NCBI GenBank assembly: GCA_017404585.1
Contig: JAFRCB010000211.1
Location: 1 to 7,186, forward strand
DNA from: Lachnospiraceae bacterium
Lineage (GTDB): Bacteria; Bacillota; Clostridia; Lachnospirales; Lachnospiraceae
Reading direction: 5' to 3'
Length of the DNA stretch: 7,186 nt
Under the pieces are notes generated by a model. It had not been told where the DNA came from. It searched no databases and saw only the letters and a program-made list of their open reading frames with translations. Each line of letters opens with the position of its first letter. Position 1 is the first letter of the stretch. Shown here piece by piece: positions 4,761-7,186 of this stretch. Position numbers and translations under genes: made by a program.

Positions 4761-5813
4761 ATGTACAGAGATCATACAAAAGAAGTTCGAATCGGAGACA
4801 GAATCATCGGCGGAGGAAACCCGATCACTGTCCAGTCTATGACCAACACGAAGACAGAAGATTTTGAGGCGACGATCGCTCAGATCAGGAAGCTCGAGGA
4901 TGCGGGCTGTGAGATCATCCGCAGCACTGTCCCGACTATGGAAGCGGCGGAGGCATTTGCCAAAATAAAGAAACAGATCAACATCCCGATCGTCGCGGAC
5001 ATCCATTTCGATTACCGACTTGCGATCGCTGCCATGGAGTACGGCGCGGATGCGATCCGAATCAACCCGGGCAATATAGGCAGCATCGACCGCATTAAGG
5101 CTGTCGTCGACGTCGCGAAAGAGCGCAGCATCCCGATCAGGGTCGGCGTCAACTCCGGATCGCTTGAGAAGGAAATCGTCAGAAAGTATGGTCGCGTGAC
5201 CGCGGAAGGTCTCGTTGAGAGCGCGCTCGATAAAGTGAAGATTATTGAGGACCTCGGCTATGACAATATGGTCATCAGCATTAAATCTTCTGACGTCCTT
5301 ATGTGCGTGCGTGCTCATGAACTCATCGCGGAGCAGACCACCTATCCGCTTCACGTAGGAATCACCGAGGCAGGTACTGTATTTTCGGGCACGATCAAGT
5401 CCTCGGTCGGTCTCGGAATGATCCTAGGCCAGGGCATCGGCGACACGATCCGGGTCTCTCTCACAGGGGATCCGGTGGAGGAAGTTCGGGTAGGAAAGAG
5501 AATCCTTCAGACGCTCGGACTTCGCAGAGGACACATTGAGGTCGTATCCTGCCCGACCTGCGGAAGAACACAGATTGATCTCATCAGTCTTGCAAATAAT
5601 GTAGAGCGCCTCGTCGAGAACATCCCCCTTGAAATCAAGGTGGCCGTCATGGGATGCGTTGTGAACGGTCCCGGCGAAGCAGCGGAAGCCGATATCGGTG
5701 TCTGCGGCGGCAAGGGCGAGGGACTGATCATAAAACACGGAAAAGTAATCAGAAAAGTACCTGAGAGTGAGCTCCTCGGAGCCCTCGAAGATGAATTATT
5801 GAACTGGAGATAA
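4761..5813 (+). CDS. ispG: 4-hydroxy-3-methylbut-2-enyl diphosphate synthase (IspG/GcpE)
   Basis: This iron-sulfur enzyme catalyses the penultimate step of the MEP isoprenoid pathway, converting methylerythritol cyclodiphosphate to HMBPP. The 350-residue protein has the two-domain bacterial form: a TIM-barrel-like N-terminal part opening with the usual basic-acidic block and GGGNPITVQSMTNTKTED, and a C-terminal [4Fe-4S] domain. The cluster ligands are C264 and C267 (SCPTCGRT), C299 (MGCVVNGPGE) and E306, with the same spacing as E. coli C270/C273/C305/E312. The ATG at 4761 is preferred over the in-frame GTG at 4752 because AAGGTG at 4749-4754 lies six bases before it and the protein then starts MYRDHTK, as expected for the family. 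polC follows after three bases, so the two are co-transcribed. The upstream leader may regulate both. Assignment is secure. Confidence 0.97.
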   Translation: MYRDHTKEVRIGDRIIGGGNPITVQSMTNTKTEDFEATIAQIRKLEDAGCEIIRSTVPTMEAAEAFAKIKKQINIPIVADIHFDYRLAIAAMEYGADAIRINPGNIGSIDRIKAVVDVAKERSIPIRVGVNSGSLEKEIVRKYGRVTAEGLVESALDKVKIIEDLGYDNMVISIKSSDVLMCVRAHELIAEQTTYPLHVGITEAGTVFSGTIKSSVGLGMILGQGIGDTIRVSLTGDPVEEVRVGKRILQTLGLRRGHIEVVSCPTCGRTQIDLISLANNVERLVENIPLEIKVAVMGCVVNGPGEAAEADIGVCGGKGEGLIIKHGKVIRKVPESELLGALEDELLNWR

Positions 5814-5816
5814 TAC

Positions 5817-7186
5817 ATGCCCGATAAGAGGATGACATTCCTTAAGGCGTTTCCCGGTCTCGATCTCCCGCGGGAGATACGCGATCTCATGGAGGGAGTC
5901 ACAGTCACAAGACTGGCTATCAACCAGGCAAGGAATCGCCTTCACGTTTATATAACATCAGAGAACTGGATAAAGAAGCAGTATATATATGAAGTCGAGG
6001 ATGCGATCGCCGGACAGATATTTGAAAATGTCACGATGGAGGTTAAAATTGTCGAGCGCTTTGTGCTGTCCTCACAGTACACGCCGAAGAACTTTTATAA
6101 ATACTACAGGTCCAGTATGCTCCTTGAACTCAAGGAAGTCAGTCCTCTCCTCCATCAGATGTTCCTGCATACCAATCTCGAATTTGACGGGAACACGATA
6201 TACGCGTCCATCCCGGAGACGATCATATCGAAGGAACGAAAAAAACAGCTCGTTGAGTATCTGGATAAGATATTTGCGGAGCGGGCAGGATTTGCAGATA
6301 TCCATGTTGAAGGTGAGCTGATCCCGACCAACACGAAGAGTCTCTTCGAGGCGGATGACGAGCGTATCAGGAACAAAGTCAATGACGTCCTCCGGAAAAA
6401 CGCAAGCCGCCGGGAAAAGCATGAGGAGAATCAGGAAAAACAGCAGAAGCTTCCGAATGCCTCGGAAAAGAAATACCGTCAGCAGAAGACCTTCATCTCG
6501 AGCGACCCGGACGTCATCCTCGGAAAAGGAATCAATGAGGAGCCGACTCCGATCGCCGATCTCGGGGAAGACCCGCATGAGGTCGTTATCCGCGGCTGTG
6601 TTTTCGGCAGTGAGAGCCGCGAGACCAGGAACGGAAAAATCATTCTGAATATCGCTATGACAGACTACACGGACAGTATTCGGATGAAGCTCTGGCTTCT
6701 CCCGGAGGAGATGGACCAGTATGCGTCCGCCTTCAAGAAAGGAAACTGCTTCCTGGTCAAGGGAATGATGGATTTCGATCAGTTCGAGAAGGAGATCATG
6801 ATCAAGACCGTCTACTCGATCAAAAAGATCGGTCCTTTCAAGGAAGACCGCATGGATACAGCCCCGGTCAAACGCGTCGAACTCCATTGCCATACGAAGA
6901 TGTCAGATATGGACGCGGTCTCATCCGCGAAGGATATCATCGGACAGGCCAAAAAGTGGGGAATGAAAGCTCTGGCTATAACAGACCACGGCGTCGTCCA
7001 GGCTTTCCCGGAAGCCCATCATGCGTCAAATGAAAAAGATCCGGATTTCAAGGTCATCTACGGCTGTGAGGGCTATCTCGTCGATGACATGACTACACTG
7101 GTAACGGGTCCGGATGATATAAGTACGCAGGATCCGGTCTGTGTGTTCTCGGTCGTGACGACAGGTCCTTCAGTCCTCAAGCATGA
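5817..7186 (+). CDS. polC: DNA polymerase III PolC-type alpha subunit, N-terminal part (3' end outside window)
   Basis: PolC is the replicative DNA polymerase of Firmicutes. The first 456 residues are visible with no stop. In order: the N-terminal domain (about 1-190, with SSQYTPKNFYKYY), a Lys/Glu/Gln-rich linker (193-224), an OB-fold domain (about 255-340), and the PHP domain from 353 with H357-C-H359, MSDMDAV and T389-D-H391. After LVDD the proofreading DEDDh exonuclease should begin with VFDxETTG. Here the residues are VFSVVTTG, with S445 and V447 in place of the two catalytic acids, so motif I looks dead. Motifs II and III and the polymerase core are beyond the edge. The ATG is three bases after the ispG stop, and GGAG at 5806-5809 lies seven bases upstream within ispG. 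Gene identity is secure; loss of proofreading is inference. Confidence 0.95.
   Translation, partial: MPDKRMTFLKAFPGLDLPREIRDLMEGVTVTRLAINQARNRLHVYITSENWIKKQYIYEVEDAIAGQIFENVTMEVKIVERFVLSSQYTPKNFYKYYRSSMLLELKEVSPLLHQMFLHTNLEFDGNTIYASIPETIISKERKKQLVEYLDKIFAERAGFADIHVEGELIPTNTKSLFEADDERIRNKVNDVLRKNASRREKHEENQEKQQKLPNASEKKYRQQKTFISSDPDVILGKGINEEPTPIADLGEDPHEVVIRGCVFGSESRETRNGKIILNIAMTDYTDSIRMKLWLLPEEMDQYASAFKKGNCFLVKGMMDFDQFEKEIMIKTVYSIKKIGPFKEDRMDTAPVKRVELHCHTKMSDMDAVSSAKDIIGQAKKWGMKALAITDHGVVQAFPEAHHASNEKDPDFKVIYGCEGYLVDDMTTLVTGPDDISTQDPVCVFSVVTTGPSVLKH

Noticed and set aside
4539..5354. Long minus-strand open frame (271 codons) opposite ispG
   Set aside because: It mirrors the secure ispG reading frame, has a composition expected of an antisense shadow and shows no recognisable family or start signal.
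6072..6893. Long minus-strand open frame (273 codons) opposite polC
   Set aside because: It is antisense to well-matched PolC domains and has no independent support.

Overview
The window (7186 bp, moderately GC-balanced genes with AT-richer intergenic stretches) looks like chromosomal DNA of a Firmicute of the class Clostridia, most likely near Lachnospiraceae. The basis is a polC-type replicative polymerase gene directly behind ispG (a gene order known from Firmicutes), strong AGGAGG-type ribosome sites, and the style of the ThyA, DHFR and PolC proteins. The taxonomic call is inference from protein style; no search was run.

Layout. (1) 1-354: the last 117 codons of a multi-spanning membrane protein with a DUF2142-like GVQSRYFLP motif. 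(2) 355-792: a gene-free stretch with GGCAG/CTGCC palindromes, a 16-bp direct repeat, a hairpin, then a promoter-like pair and a cre-like (LacI/CcpA-type) operator in the leader of the next gene. (3) 793-3164: malQ (4-alpha-glucanotransferase) and thyA (thymidylate synthase), overlapping by 4 bp (ATGA) and so probably one operon, closed by a 15-bp hairpin at 3206-3239. (4) 3277-3833: a degenerate tandem-repeat array with no convincing gene. Three units of about 108 bp are each built from two halves starting with GGCAGT, followed by decayed copies about 65 bp apart. It separates thyA from the convergent folA. (5) 3880-4368, minus strand: folA (dihydrofolate reductase). (6) 4369-4760: a divergent control region with mirror-image extended -10 boxes, a 12-bp tandem repeat in the folA leader and a structured leader before ispG. 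(7) 4761-5813 ispG, and from 5817 polC, which runs off the right edge.

How the genes relate. ThyA consumes methylenetetrahydrofolate and releases dihydrofolate, which FolA reduces, so the convergent pair forms the dTMP/folate cycle although transcribed separately. MalQ (maltodextrin metabolism) is joined to thyA with no obvious metabolic link. IspG (MEP isoprenoid pathway) and PolC (DNA replication) are a commonly seen neighbour pair.

The two most notable observations are: (a) the first exonuclease motif of PolC reads VFSVVTTG where VFDxETTG is expected, so both metal-binding acids are missing just before the window ends; (b) the hairpin-rich, two-level tandem-repeat array between thyA and folA.
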